Shown here in pieces: positions 44,114 through 51,035 of a stretch of 64,000 nt of DNA; positions within the stretch are counted from its first letter, which is position 1; each line of letters begins with the position of its first letter. Position numbers and translations under genes: made by a program. Source of the DNA: JAJEAD01 sp964420925 (GTDB taxonomy: Bacteria > Pseudomonadota > Gammaproteobacteria > HK1); assembly GCA_964420925.1 (NCBI GenBank), contig CAYQVB010000104.1, positions 1 to 64,000 on the forward strand. Reading direction: 5' to 3'. The notes under the pieces are model-generated. The model made no database searches, was not told where the DNA came from, and was given only the letters and a program-made list of their open reading frames with translations.

Positions 44114-44971
44114 ATGCACTACGGAGTGGTATTCCCCCAGATCGAGATCGGCGCCGACCCCGCCGGCTGCCGCGACTTCGCCCAGGCCGCCGAGGGGCTC
44201 GGCTTCGACGGACTGATGACCTACGACCACGTCCTCGGCGCCGACACTTCGGTGCGGCCGGGCTGGTCCGGCTGGTACCAGCTCGAAGACATGTTCCACG
44301 AGCCCTTCGTGCTCTTCGGCCACCTCGCTGCGGTCACCGAGCGCATCCGCTTCGTCACCGGCATCCTGATTCTCCCGCAGCGCCAGACCGCGCTCGTCGC
44401 CAAGCAGGCGGCGGAGGTGGACGTGCTGAGCGGAGGGCGGATGACGCTCGGCATCGGGGTGGGATGGAACGACGTCGAGTTCGAGGCCCTCGGGCAGAAC
44501 TTCCGCGACCGCGGGCGCCGCAGCGAGGAGCAGATCGAGGTCATGCGCCGGCTCTGGACGAAGGAGTCGGTGGACTTCGACGGCAAGTGGCACCGGGTGC
44601 CTGCCGCCGGCATCAACCCCCTGCCCGTGCAGCGTCCGATCCCGGTGTGGATCGGCGGGGAAGCGGACCCGGTGCTGCGCCGCGCCGCGCGCATCGGCGA
44701 AGGCTGGCTGCCGATGGGCAAGCCCGGGGACAACGCAGCGGCGCTCGAGCGCCTGCGGGGCTATCTGTCGGCGGAGGGACGAGACGACGAGCCCTACGCC
44801 ATCGTGCCGGTCGTCGATCTGCACGGCCAGGGCTGGGACGACCTCGCCCGAGACGTCGAGGACTGGCGCGCACTCGGCGCCACCCACCTCTACTTCGACG
44901 GCATGAAGGTCGGCATCGGAGGCCCGGCCGAGCACATCGCGGCGATAGAGCGATTTCGCAAGCTGCTGTAG
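44114..44971 (+). CDS. luciferase-like monooxygenase (F420-dependent type)
   Basis: A 285-residue LLM-class protein with MHYGVVFPQIEIGADPAGCR, the FDGLMTYDHVLG block near 38-48, TGILILPQRQTALVAKQAAE near 88-107 and GRMTLGIGVGWNDVEFEALG near 113-132. The GWN-EFEALG motif is typical of the probable F420-dependent oxidoreductases (TIGR03619 type) rather than of the two paralogues at 12-14 kb. Substrate unknown. Divergent from the uronate-dehydrogenase-like gene. Confidence 0.85.
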   Translation: MHYGVVFPQIEIGADPAGCRDFAQAAEGLGFDGLMTYDHVLGADTSVRPGWSGWYQLEDMFHEPFVLFGHLAAVTERIRFVTGILILPQRQTALVAKQAAEVDVLSGGRMTLGIGVGWNDVEFEALGQNFRDRGRRSEEQIEVMRRLWTKESVDFDGKWHRVPAAGINPLPVQRPIPVWIGGEADPVLRRAARIGEGWLPMGKPGDNAAALERLRGYLSAEGRDDEPYAIVPVVDLHGQGWDDLARDVEDWRALGATHLYFDGMKVGIGGPAEHIAAIERFRKLL

Positions 44972-45025
44972 GGCAGATCTCCGCGCTCGTTCCCGGTTGC
45001 GCCCCGCCGGGACGCGGGCCGCAAC

Positions 45026-46225
45026 CTACATGCGCCGCGGGATGTAGCGGGACAGGAAGGCCGCGCCGAGCATCCAGCTTCCCGCCGCGAAGAACACCGC
45101 GGACAACGGGAAGACCGCGAGGAGCATCGCAAAGAGGCCCGGGGCGCCGAGCTGCGCGATGTCCCGGTAGGTGAGGTAGACGCCGGTCATCTCGGCGCGT
45201 TCGAAGGGGCGCACCGCCCGCATGAAGGGCACGTTGCCCGCGCCGTCCAGGGCGGTGGCGGCGAGCGCGTTCCACACCAGCAGCGTCAGCGCCACCCAGG
45301 GCCAGCCCGCGCACAGCCCCACGAGCATGCTGATTGCCGCGGTGGCCACGAATCCGGAGGTGAGCAGGCGCCGCAGGCCGTAGCGACGGCCGAGTCGACC
45401 CCACCACGTGACGCTCAGGACCCAGGCCGTGCCGATGGAAACCGTCGCCGCGCCCGCGAGCTCCCCGAGACCCGAGACCTTGGCGTAGATCGGGGTGTAG
45501 ATGACGAAGGTCATCCACCAGGAGGCGCGAGCGGCCGCCAGGACCCAGGCGAGGCGCATGCGCGGCTGGACGGTGAAGCGGCGCACATGGCGCAAGGGAT
45601 TGACGGGGCGGGTGGAGTCCTGCCGGAGCGCCACCGCATGCAGGCCCAGCCAGCGGAAGTAGAGAACGGAGAGGAGCGCGGCCGCGCCTGCGAGGGCGAA
45701 GGGCAAGGTCGGGGAGACGCGGGTCTGGAGATACACGCCGAGCCAGGGACCGAGCGCGAACGCGAACACCGTGTAGAGGATGCGCAGCGGCTCGAAGCGC
45801 ATGAGCTCGCGCCGCGGGGTCACTTCCAGGATGTAGGCGCTCAGGGGTACGTCCATCGCCGCGCTGGAAATGAAGTGGATCACGAGGCCGGCGGCGAAGA
45901 GCAAGGGCGTGCCGCTCCCGAGCAGCACGATGGAGACGAGCATCCCCAGCGTGCCGAGGTAGAAGGTGATCCCGGCTCCGAGACGATGGAGCAGCACCGG
46001 CACCGAGACGGTGGTCGCGACCCCGACCCCGGCTGCAGCAAAGTAAAGCACGCTCACCGCCTGGGCGTCGCCGAGCAGCGTGTGCGCCTCGAGCGGGAGC
46101 ACCGAGATCAGCACGGCCCGGCTGAAGGTGGCGAAAAAGAAGAGGCCGGCGAAGGCGATCGGCCAGCGCACGGACCAGTCGATCCGGCCGAGCCGGATCG
46201 ACATCCTGCTTTCGTAGCGCCTCAC
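45026..46225 (-). CDS. MFS transporter
   Basis: A 399-residue protein with about twelve hydrophobic segments in two halves, separated by a hydrophilic loop near residues 180-215 (RQDSTRPVNPLRHVRR). The GRLGRRYGLRRLL motif near 283 resembles MFS motif A in the second half. Substrate unknown; a sugar or organic anion carrier is possible. It lies 86 bp downstream of the SelA-like gene on the same strand and may share its transcript. Confidence 0.82.
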   Translation of the reverse strand: MRRYESRMSIRLGRIDWSVRWPIAFAGLFFFATFSRAVLISVLPLEAHTLLGDAQAVSVLYFAAAGVGVATTVSVPVLLHRLGAGITFYLGTLGMLVSIVLLGSGTPLLFAAGLVIHFISSAAMDVPLSAYILEVTPRRELMRFEPLRILYTVFAFALGPWLGVYLQTRVSPTLPFALAGAAALLSVLYFRWLGLHAVALRQDSTRPVNPLRHVRRFTVQPRMRLAWVLAAARASWWMTFVIYTPIYAKVSGLGELAGAATVSIGTAWVLSVTWWGRLGRRYGLRRLLTSGFVATAAISMLVGLCAGWPWVALTLLVWNALAATALDGAGNVPFMRAVRPFERAEMTGVYLTYRDIAQLGAPGLFAMLLAVFPLSAVFFAAGSWMLGAAFLSRYIPRRM

Positions 46226-46311
46226 CGGACTTTCCGCGGGCGGTGCCGTGCGCTCAACCGGCTTCGGGGCAGGCGATCACCTTCGGGCCCGTACCACTTC
46301 TCAACGGGCCA

Positions 46312-47529
46312 CTATCCAGGAGGGCGCGCCCGGGCGAACACTTCGTTCACGCGTCGTGCAATCACGGGCGCTTCGTCGTCCTTCAGGCAAAGCGCCCGCA
46401 TCACCACCTTTCCCTCGTCCACGAAGGAGGGATCGACGTGAACGGCAGGCGAGCCGTCCTGGAGCGCAATCACGAGATTGAAGGCGGAAGGGTCTCCGGG
46501 ATGTGAAGGGAGCGTGAGCACGAGGCAGGGCTCTTCCCCGTTCGCGCTCTCCTCGATGCGCACCCCGCGTCCGATACCGGCATCGAGACGCGATGCTATG
46601 GCCTCGAGCCGTCTGAGGCATCGCCGGTTGCGTTCCCCGATGTCCTCCCCCACGAAGAGTCCGAGCGCGGTGAGGAGCGCCACGATCTGCTCCTTGCCCA
46701 CCTTGGAGGAGCGGCCGATACCGTGCTGGGGGAGGCCACGGAGGTTCAGGCCGGCGAAGAGCGCGGGCGGCGGGCGCCACTGCTCGAAGAAGAGATCCTG
46801 GTCGAGGTTCTGCAGCAGCGCCGAGGCGACGAGGTCGCGCCGCCCGCACAGGATGCCGCTCCCCTGCGGTCCGAGGATCGCCTTGCCGCCGCTGATGGAG
46901 ACGAGATCGGCGCCCTCCTCCAGGAAGCGGCGGAGGTTCCGGGTGGGCGGAAGCTGGGACGCGGCGTCGACGAGCACCGGCACCCCTTTCGCGTGCGCGA
47001 CCTCCGCCACCGCGCGAAGGGTGGGCCGCGAGCTCGGCTGGGCCACGTAGAATACGCAGGCGGTGCGCTCCCCGATCGCGTCGTCGATCTCCCAGGCCTC
47101 CGCGTCGCGCACCCCGGCCCCGCTGTAGCGGTCCGGGAGGCCCACCTCGACGAGGCGCGCGCCCGCCGCGCGCACCGCGTGGTCGTAGAAGTTGCGCTGG
47201 CTGCGCACCACCACCGCCTCGTCGCGCATTCCCGTGGTGTCGGGGAGCCGGTTCATGCGGGCGGGATCCAATCCCGCGAGGCACGCGGCAGTGCCGAGCA
47301 GCAGCCCCGCCGAGGCGCCCGCAGTCACCATGCCGGCTTCCGCGCCGGTGGCCTCCGCGATGATCTCGCTCGCCCGGCCCTGGAGCTCCGCCATGTCGAC
47401 GCAGTGCTGGGTGGCCTCCTGCATCGCGGTCGCGATCTCGGGCGGCATCGGCGCCCCGCTCACCCGCGTCGCGGTGCCCTTCGCGTTGATGATCGTCGGC
47501 ACTCCGAGCCGTTCGTAGACGTTCGACAT
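46312..47529 (-). CDS. SelA-like PLP enzyme (selenocysteine synthase / aminoacid ammonia-lyase family)
   Basis: A 405-residue fold-type I PLP protein. N-terminus MSNVYERLGVPTIINAKGTA, an Asp-containing VPVLVDAASQLPP (D188), and PLP lysine K216 in SISGGKAILGPQGSG. Relatives include SelA and D-glucosaminate-6-phosphate ammonia-lyase (DgaE-like). With no selB, selD or tRNA-Sec in view and an MFS transporter next to it, a catabolic lyase is more likely than selenocysteine synthesis. Confidence 0.8.
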   Translation of the reverse strand: MSNVYERLGVPTIINAKGTATRVSGAPMPPEIATAMQEATQHCVDMAELQGRASEIIAEATGAEAGMVTAGASAGLLLGTAACLAGLDPARMNRLPDTTGMRDEAVVVRSQRNFYDHAVRAAGARLVEVGLPDRYSGAGVRDAEAWEIDDAIGERTACVFYVAQPSSRPTLRAVAEVAHAKGVPVLVDAASQLPPTRNLRRFLEEGADLVSISGGKAILGPQGSGILCGRRDLVASALLQNLDQDLFFEQWRPPPALFAGLNLRGLPQHGIGRSSKVGKEQIVALLTALGLFVGEDIGERNRRCLRRLEAIASRLDAGIGRGVRIEESANGEEPCLVLTLPSHPGDPSAFNLVIALQDGSPAVHVDPSFVDEGKVVMRALCLKDDEAPVIARRVNEVFARARPPG

Positions 47530-47712
47530 GCTCTACCTCGTATGCGAGTGGAGACCTGCTTGGAGCGCGTCCGCCGCGGGCACGTTCGCGGCAAGTCTAT
47601 ATCGCTTTGTGCCCGCGGGGAGCGCTCGGGACACTCGCATCCTGGTCAGCAACGCCGTACCGTCTGCGCGTAATCATCAAGCAAGATAAGTGGTTCCACG
47701 CGTAGCTCATCG

Positions 47713-47974
47713 CATCCGGGACGGTCCATCAGGGCCAACGTCGAAGCGATGGGATGGACGGCCGGCGAAGCGGCGAAGCGCTTGGGCGTCTCACGCAGCG
47801 CACTCTCGAACCTGTTGGATGGGCACGCGGGCATATCGACGGATATGGCGCTCGCCCCCGAACGCATCGGGTTGGGCGGATGCCGAGTTCTGAATGCGAC
47901 GGCAAGGATTGTACGACTTGGTACGGGCACGACGACGCGCGGAAAAAACGGCACCGGCGGAGGCGACGACTTGA
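47713..47974 (+). pseudogene. HigA-type (XRE) antitoxin remnant
   Basis: The plus strand encodes HPGRSIRANVEAMGWTAGEA, AKRLGVSRSALSNLLDGHAG and ISTDMALAPERIG, the helix-turn-helix of HigA antidotes. Near 47870 the frame shifts; the next frame reads WADAEF, then a TGA where the family has Trp, then MRRQGLYDLVRARRRAEKTA to a TGA at 47972. A frameshift and a nonsense codon make it a pseudogene. No HigB toxin gene is found upstream. Confidence 0.8.
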
Positions 47975-48093
47975 TGCGCGGGCAAGGGGCTTTGCACACG
48001 CCGATTCACCCTCGCACCAGTGCGGGACGATAGCTCCAATCCGTTGCAGTTGAACCCGGAGGGTGCGGCCGGTATCGTTGCGCGCTTCGCGCT

Positions 48094-48170
48094 GGCTACG
48101 TAGCTCAGTTGGTTAGAGCACGGCACTCATAATGCCGGGGTCGGTGGTTCAAGTCCACCCGTAGCCACCA
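48094..48170 (+). tRNA. tRNA-Met (CAT), elongator type
   Basis: 77 bases with encoded CCA. Acceptor GGCTACG pairs with CGTAGCC, D-arm AGCTCAGTTGGTTAGAGC, anticodon loop CTCATAA with CAT, T-arm GGTGGTTCAAGTCCACC. Bases 1-28 are the same as E. coli metT except near the anticodon stem. CAT with this body indicates elongator Met rather than initiator (no three G-C pairs in the anticodon stem). Confidence 0.95.
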
Positions 48171-48183
48171 GCCAATTTTCGCC

Positions 48184-48363
48184 TAGCCTTCTGATTCAGA
48201 AGACTTTTTTCGGGCGAGTCCGACGGGTGCCGAAACGGCTTCCCCACCAGTTTCCCAACACGCGTGGCGCGACGCAACGGCGTCCTATGGCACTTTCCTG
48301 AACGAATTTCCGGAAAAGCTCCCGGTACCACCGCATACGTGAGCGACGGCCGCTCGCCGTCTG
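48184..48363. repeat. divergent ~180-bp repeat, copy A
   Basis: About 75 percent identical by eye to 49756-49946, in the same orientation; the best-conserved parts are aaacggcttccccacca and cactttcctgaacgaa. Read on the minus strand both contain a peptide end of the form GG(T/S)G(S/N)F(S/P)G(N/D)SFRKVP followed by a stop. I cannot name the element. Copy A cuts into the Doc toxin gene. Confidence 0.65.
48188..48210 (+). terminator. candidate terminator after tRNA-Met
   Basis: CTTCTGATTCAGAAG (48188-48202) forms a short hairpin followed by ACTTTTTT (to 48210), 18 bp after the tRNA. The stem is weak, and copy B of the surrounding repeat lacks it. Confidence 0.5.
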
Positions 48364-48454
48364 AGCCTCCGTGCTCCGCAATCTGGAAATCATGGATTGC
48401 GAATACGACACTTTTTTCAACCCAGTGCCATCGGGCGAGGTTGGCGGCACTCAT
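48364..48454 (-). pseudogene. truncated Doc (Fic-family) toxin
   Basis: The ATG at 48454 overlaps the antitoxin stop as ATGA. About 30 residues follow: MSAANLARWHWVEKSVVFAI and HDFQIAEHGGSDG, matching the N-terminus of Doc toxins (W/V..AIH..QL.EHGG). The protein then runs into the 180-bp repeat and loses similarity, so the Fic active-site motif is absent. Confidence 0.72.
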
Positions 48455-48678
48455 TTGGCGAGCTTGCGCAGTACCTCCCGGTCTTCGTGCATGATCCGTT
48501 CCGCCGCTGGCATCTGGCGTGCCACGGCGTCATCGCAGCGTGTGAGCCGGTATGCGCCGTCCGGCGCCTTCGTCAGACTGAGTGTGTCGCCCTGGCTCAC
48601 CTCGAGTCGCGCCATGTCCTCCGCGGTCAACGTGGCAGTGGACGACGCACCGGCCGCGGTTACTTTGAGCGTCAGCAT
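48451..48678 (-). CDS. AbrB/MazE-family antitoxin
   Basis: A 75-residue swapped-hairpin protein, MLTLKVTAAGASSTATLTAE then RLEVSQGDTLSLTKAPDG and RIMHEDREVLRKLAK. The C-terminal RIM.EDR.VLR.LAK pattern is typical of antitoxins paired with Doc. The strand region has lost the usual NS-G-V-LP residues (here SSTATLTAED), so DNA binding may be impaired. Coupled by ATGA to the truncated toxin, it is effectively an orphan. Confidence 0.78.
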   Translation of the reverse strand: MLTLKVTAAGASSTATLTAEDMARLEVSQGDTLSLTKAPDGAYRLTRCDDAVARQMPAAERIMHEDREVLRKLAK

Positions 48679-48833
48679 CTCCTTCTCCTCATCAGAGTGA
48701 CGTGCAGTATATTCAGGTGAAGCGGCGGTTGATGGTGTCCGGCGGCACCTCGACCTCTCCCTGGGCCGTCAACGCCGGGAGGCGGAGCAGCCGCTCCCTG
48801 GAGTCGGACAGATTGGCGGCAGCATCGCCGGAG

Positions 48834-49172
48834 CTAGATTTCGCACCGGGGAAGCAATCTCTGGAGGGACCGTTGGCGAACGGGAGTTGCCCCGCCTATG
48901 CGGAGCTTTGCAGAGGCGTAGCTCCACTCCGGCCCCGACCCTGCCGCAAACGCCCCCGGCACCACCTCCACCGGTACGAATAATGGCCGGGGCTCCGGTG
49001 CAGCCTCCGCACCCAACCTCGGGTCACGACGCCAACTGAACACCAGGTTCGTGTTCACCTCGCATCGGCGCGCGACCTCCGCCACCGTCACGCCCGGTAT
49101 CCGCGTCTGCGCCACAATCTGGCGCTTCTCCTCTTCCGTCCACCGTCGCCGGCTCCCTCGTCCTCCTCCCAT
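48834..49172 (-). pseudogene. IS66-type TnpA (helix-turn-helix accessory protein) remnant
   Basis: The minus strand encodes RRRWTEEEKRQIVAQTRIPG, VTVAEVARRCEVNTNLVFSW and RPLFVPVEV, the TnpA/OrfA of IS66 elements. After about residue 75 the sequence loses similarity, and neither TnpB nor the TnpC transposase follows. An isolated fragment of an insertion sequence. Confidence 0.75.
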
Positions 49173-49322
49173 CGAGCTCCGCCCTCACCTTCCACTTGTC
49201 GATGATGAGGATCCACCTCCTCATCGACCCTCAACCCTGCAACGCTCGACTCTCCTCGAACAAGGGCGGGAATCCCGGACACTTACGAGCAGGGCCCCAG
49301 GCACCCGCAGCACCGATGTAAG

Positions 49323-49400
49323 GGCGCCGCAGCGCAGCACGCCGTGCCGGAGCCCGTGCTCGAACTCGTGCGAAACCTCGCAGGCGAGACCGCCCCCGGC
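49323..49400 (+). pseudogene. N-terminal fragment of a DsbC-like thiol oxidoreductase
   Basis: The plus strand reads GAAAQHAVPEPVLELVRNLA then GETAPG. The intact DsbC-like protein at 57917-58648 has GATAQHTVPEPVLELVRSLA then GEVAPG at residues 22-47. The fragment then meets a stop at 49425. It is a partial duplicate of a gene 8.5 kb away. Confidence 0.8.
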
Positions 49401-49427
49401 ACCGGCGATCGTCTCCCCTTTCCTTAG

Positions 49428-49755
49428 CGCCCCACCAGCGACTTCAACGGAGTCACGGCGCAGACGGACCATCCGAGGCATCTGTCCCATTCCGGAGGGC
49501 CCAAGGCCGGAGTGCGCTCTCTCGCACGCAGCAAGCCCTTCGACCCGTTCATTGCGCCTCCTGAGCGCGAGAGAGCGCGCCCCGACCCAGCAGGGCTCAC
49601 ATACCCCACGAACTGTGCGAGAAGACTCACGTACCTGGTGAGCGGATAACAATAGGGGGACGCAACGGGTACGGTAAGTGACTGACGCACTGCAGCGAAG
49701 GGCTCACGTACCCCGCGAAGGAGTGATCAGGAATCGGGCGAATCACCATTCTCGC
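49428..49755. other. gene-free stretch with a recurring short motif
   Basis: No convincing gene on either strand. The motif CTCAC(A/G)TACC occurs three times, at 49586-49595, 49628-49637 and 49710-49719, two of them as ggctcac(a/g)taccccgcga-like 17-mers. This looks like decayed mobile-element DNA. Confidence 0.5.
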
Positions 49756-49946
49756 ATAACCTTCTGATCCAGGGGAATTTCTTCGGGCGCGTCCGACCAC
49801 TGCAGAAACGGCTTCCCCACCAATTTCCCCGCCACGCCCGGCGCATCGCGACGCTGTCCTACGGCACTTTCCTGAACGAATCCCCAGGAAAGTTTCCGGA
49901 GCCGCCACATGCCTGAACGAGGGCCGCGCGCACCGCCCGCTCGCCA
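49756..49946. repeat. divergent ~180-bp repeat, copy B
   Basis: Partner of 48184-48363. Copy B has an open minus-strand frame across it ending in FRKVP and a stop near 49858. Confidence 0.65.
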
Positions 49947-50128
49947 ACGTCGTGCATGCATGCCTCGAGTGGACAGCAGAGTGCGACAAGTGCAGTCAGT
50001 CCTCCCTCTCGGTCCTTCACGCCGGCGTCGAGCAGTGCGACGACGGCAGAGTAGTGCTGTTGGATGGAGGAGTGTTTTTCGCCGTCGCCGCGTGAGTACC
50101 TGGATGGGTTGCTGGATATCCTGATCAA
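49859..50128 (-). CDS. weakly supported ORF of unknown function
   Basis: 89 codons on the minus strand. The middle part (HYSAVVALLDAGVKDREGGL, TALVALCCPLEACMHDVGER) reads like protein and ends in the GGSGNFPGDSFRKVP peptide that the 180-bp repeat also carries. No start context and no family. The surrounding 49947-50489 holds nothing else I can support; the sigma-factor promoter should lie in its right part. Confidence 0.3.
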   Translation of the reverse strand: MIRISSNPSRYSRGDGEKHSSIQQHYSAVVALLDAGVKDREGGLTALVALCCPLEACMHDVGERAVRAALVQACGGSGNFPGDSFRKVP

Positions 50129-50489
50129 CGCGCATGCCGGGGTAGTTGACGGTGTGCTGGTCGCCTGGGGCTACAGACTCCATGAGTGCCTCGACGCGCA
50201 GGGACGCATCACCATAGTGGTGGAGACGGGCGGGCCGTGCGCCGCGACGCACACCCGCGAACTCGGGGAATCCGGGTATGCGGCTACTGGAGCGGTGGGG
50301 ACGGCTGATCGCAGATCCGCCGAGACATCGCAATTCGCGGAAAAGCGCCAGCGGAGTTGCAGGAACTCAACCTCTTCGGATCTTCCCGGGACCATCGCCG
50401 ACGCTTGCCCGGAACGGCACGCCCAAGGATTCCCGAGCGCCGCGCGTCTTATGGATTGGACATCGGACACGGACCGATGATGTGTCGGT

Positions 50490-51035
50490 ATGAGTGACCA
50501 ATTCGACGGGGCGCTCGCCGCGCGGGCCGCCGCGGGCGACCGCGGCGCGTTTGCCGCGTTGCTCGAGCGCCACTACGGCCGGATCTACCGGCTGGGCGCG
50601 CGCGTGCTCGACGATGTCGACGAGGCGGCCGATCTCGCGCAGGACGTGTGCGTCGCGCTGCCCGGCAAGCTCGCCTCGTATCGCGGCGATAGCAAGTTCA
50701 CGACTTGGCTCTACCGCGTGGTGCTCAACGCCGCGCGCGATGCGCAGCGCCGCCGGACGACGAGGCAGCGAGGCGAGCGCGGCTACGTCGAAGTCGAAGC
50801 GTTCGAGCGCGCCCGGGGCGCCGAGCGTGCGGAAGCGTCATCGTGGCTGCGAGCGGCGCTCGGGCAGTTGTCCGAAGAGCTCCGGGCCACGGTCGTGCTC
50901 GTGATCGAGGAGGGCCTGCGCCACGCGGAGGCGGGCGAGGTGCTCGGCGTCTCGGAGTCGACCGTGTCGTGGCGAATGCACGAGGTGCGCAAGCGGCTGC
51001 GCGCCCTGGCCGCCGAGGAGGAGGAAGCGCGGTGA
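50490..51035 (+). CDS. ECF RNA polymerase sigma factor
   Basis: A 181-residue sigma-70 family protein of the ECF group. Region 2: LLERHYGRIYRLGARVLDDV, DEAADLAQDVCVALPGKL and SKFTTWLYRVVLNAARD. Region 4: LGQLSEELRATVVLVIEEGL then EVLGVSESTVSWRMHEVRKR. It is coupled by a GTGA overlap to a VWA-domain membrane protein, which takes the place where an anti-sigma factor is usually encoded. Its target promoters are unknown. Confidence 0.9.
   Translation: MSDQFDGALAARAAAGDRGAFAALLERHYGRIYRLGARVLDDVDEAADLAQDVCVALPGKLASYRGDSKFTTWLYRVVLNAARDAQRRRTTRQRGERGYVEVEAFERARGAERAEASSWLRAALGQLSEELRATVVLVIEEGLRHAEAGEVLGVSESTVSWRMHEVRKRLRALAAEEEEAR

Noticed and set aside
42719..44935. A 738-codon minus-strand frame
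   Set aside because: It runs antisense to the LLM gene and out of frame through the uronate-dehydrogenase-like gene; neither part resembles a protein.
46312..47529. True selenocysteine synthase SelA
   Set aside because: No selB, selD or tRNA-Sec is visible, and the neighbour is an MFS transporter, so a SelA-like lyase is the safer call.
48094..48170. tRNA-Met as a phage or island attachment site
   Set aside because: I saw no second copy of the tRNA 3' end and no integrase gene in the window.
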